From: Pseudopedobacter saltans
GTDB lineage: Bacteria; Bacteroidota; Bacteroidia; Chitinophagales; Chitinophagaceae
Length of the DNA stretch: 6,808 bases
Assembly (NCBI GenBank): GCA_003241175.1
Contig: QFOI01000199.1
Span: forward strand, 1-6,808
Direction of reading: 5' to 3'
Made by a program: the position numbers and the translations under genes. Each line of letters begins with the position of its first letter. Within the stretch, counting starts at the first letter, position 1. The notes under the pieces are model-generated. The model did not search any database, was not told where the DNA came from, and saw only the letters and a program-made list of their open reading frames with translations. This document shows positions 6,188 through 6,808 of the stretch, piece after piece.

Positions 6188-6388
6188 ATGAATCATCCCC
6201 TGACATATATACATCCAGATGCCAAGATAGCGGAGAATGTAACAATAGAACCATTTACCTCTATATACGGTGACGTGGAGATCGGAGAAGGAACTTGGAT
6301 CGGGAGTAACGTTACGATTATGGACGGGGCTCGTATTGATAAAGTTCTTGTTAAGCACAAACATCAAATCGTGACACAAGAGAATTAA
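6188..6388 (+). pseudogene. lpxA: Truncated lpxA (UDP-N-acetylglucosamine acyltransferase) fragment
   Basis: Residues 1 to about 52 of the 66-codon frame match the start of LpxA, the left-handed beta-helix acyltransferase that takes the first step of lipid A synthesis. The left-handed helix coils are visible: AYIHP-like YIHPDAKIAENVTIEPF (7-23), then YGDVEIGEGTWIGSNVTIMD (27-46) and GARI (47-50), showing the hexapeptide periodicity. Family members are about 255-265 residues, and GARIGKNCRIFPGA would be expected next. Here the frame turns after D51-K52 into VLVKHKHQIVTQEN and stops, with no hexapeptide pattern. The catalytic histidine (near residue 125 in E. coli) and all of the C-terminal part are missing, so the product cannot be active. 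The reading frame before the junction is intact and well conserved, pointing to a recent break or partial duplication. An intact lpxA must be elsewhere if lipid A is made. Confidence 0.75.
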
Positions 6389-6508
6389 GGTACTTCAGAC
6401 TTTCGATTTTTTCAGTCATCAAGGTATCAGACCTTTTTATAACTTTGGTAAGTAAAACAATCAAAGTCTGTTATAAACTAAAACACATCATTAAATACTA
6501 GATGTTAC
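6389..6508. repeat. Non-coding stretch with short direct and inverted repeats
   Basis: Between the lpxA fragment and the right-hand gene the motif CAGACTTT (6396-6403) recurs as CAGACCTTT (6428-6436) in direct orientation and as its exact complement AAAGTCTG (6463-6470). TTATAACTTTG (6437-6447) is matched in inverted orientation by CAAAG (6462-6466) plus TTATAA (6471-6476), with a 4-base insertion. AAGGT/ACCTT (6421-6425 and 6431-6435) could form a small hairpin followed by TTT, a weak plus-strand terminator at best. No function can be assigned. Confidence 0.4.
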
Positions 6509-6808
6509 TTACTTAACTTCATCATTCTGAGCCAACCAATGGTTTACTCCCTCTTGCTCGACAGTTATGCTATCGTGAAATCTTCCGACTTCGAGAACAA
6601 CCTGCACATTACGAGGAGACACAAACCGATTATCGGCAGTCTTCACAACTAATTTCTGACGGCCATGACGTTCGACAGTGAACCATTTCCCATCTAATTT
6701 AAATTTATCACTCTGAGAATCTGCGACTTTAAAGTCAACAGGCTGCCCGTCAACCAAAATCTGGCTGATCCACCAGCAGGTTCCTTTTGTCGTAAAAACA
6801 GCCGAATC
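6509..6808 (-). CDS. C-terminal end of a protein with a BACON-like beta-sandwich domain (partial)
   Basis: The frame is open from the right edge of the window to a TAA at 6511-6509, giving 99 residues. The apparent start at 6757 is an internal TTG and should not be used, because the sequence before it (TKGTCWWISQI) clearly belongs to the same domain. The pattern of a WW-containing strand, then KWFTVERHG, then PRNVQVVLEVGRFHDSITVEQEG resembles the BACON (Bacteroidetes-associated carbohydrate-binding often N-terminal) type of beta-sandwich. Those typically occur in exported or lipoprotein proteins and end in a V-x-Q-x-G strand. The N-terminus, any signal peptide and any catalytic domain lie outside the window. 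It ends head-to-head with the lpxA fragment, with no clear terminator. A ligand cannot be inferred, and the domain assignment rests on pattern recognition only. Confidence 0.6.
   Translation of the reverse strand, partial: DSAVFTTKGTCWWISQILVDGQPVDFKVADSQSDKFKLDGKWFTVERHGRQKLVVKTADNRFVSPRNVQVVLEVGRFHDSITVEQEGVNHWLAQNDEVK

Noticed and set aside
6185..6379. Minus-strand 64-codon frame over the lpxA fragment
   Set aside because: It is the antisense of a segment whose plus-strand translation matches LpxA.
6421..6438. Hairpin AAGGT-ATCAG-ACCTT followed by TTT as a terminator
   Set aside because: Only 5 bp with two G-C pairs and a short T-run, too weak to call.

Overview
The window looks like a piece of chromosome from a member of the Bacteroidota, most probably the Sphingobacteriia/Chitinophagia side. 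It is AT-rich, the starts have no clear Shine-Dalgarno sequences, several 5' regions carry TAnnTTTG-type -7 boxes, and the gene families are typical of that phylum: a BACON-like domain, a GT2 with a C-terminal extension, and a small exported lipoprotein esterase. This assignment is inferred from family resemblance and composition, not from a search.

Layout. Positions 1-2851 hold four minus-strand genes in one tight run. In transcription order they are tsaB (t6A tRNA modification), an ArsR-type repressor without cysteines, a CstB-like three-domain persulfide dioxygenase/rhodanese, and the 5' end of an acyl-CoA-dehydrogenase-fold flavoenzyme. The last two are joined as TAATG. The flavoenzyme frame meets an in-frame stop after 107 codons, and sensible family-like sequence continues beyond it to the window edge, so it is probably a pseudogene. 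The regulator, the dioxygenase and a dyad over the -7 box of the dioxygenase gene form a plausible sulfide/persulfide detoxification unit.

Positions 2852-3435 contain a divergent AT-rich intergenic region, then ridA on the plus strand, then a strong symmetrical terminator. That terminator also serves the opposing minus-strand run at 3434-5926: a GT2 glycosyltransferase, a lipoprotein alpha/beta-hydrolase esterase, and a small exported protein of unknown function. Gaps of 28 and 11 bp suggest an operon.

Positions 5927-6508 contain no intact gene. They hold a plus-strand fragment coding for the first ~52 residues of LpxA, abruptly joined to unrelated sequence, followed by about 120 bp with small direct and inverted repeats. 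The right edge (6509-6808, minus) is the C-terminal end of an exported-type protein with a BACON-like beta-sandwich domain, cut by the window.

Most of the window is ordinary core and accessory content. The points deserving a second look are the CstB/ArsR unit with its candidate operator, and the two broken genes at the two ends of the window: the flavoenzyme nonsense codon and the LpxA truncation junction. I see no CRISPR array, tRNA, rRNA, insertion sequence or phage gene.
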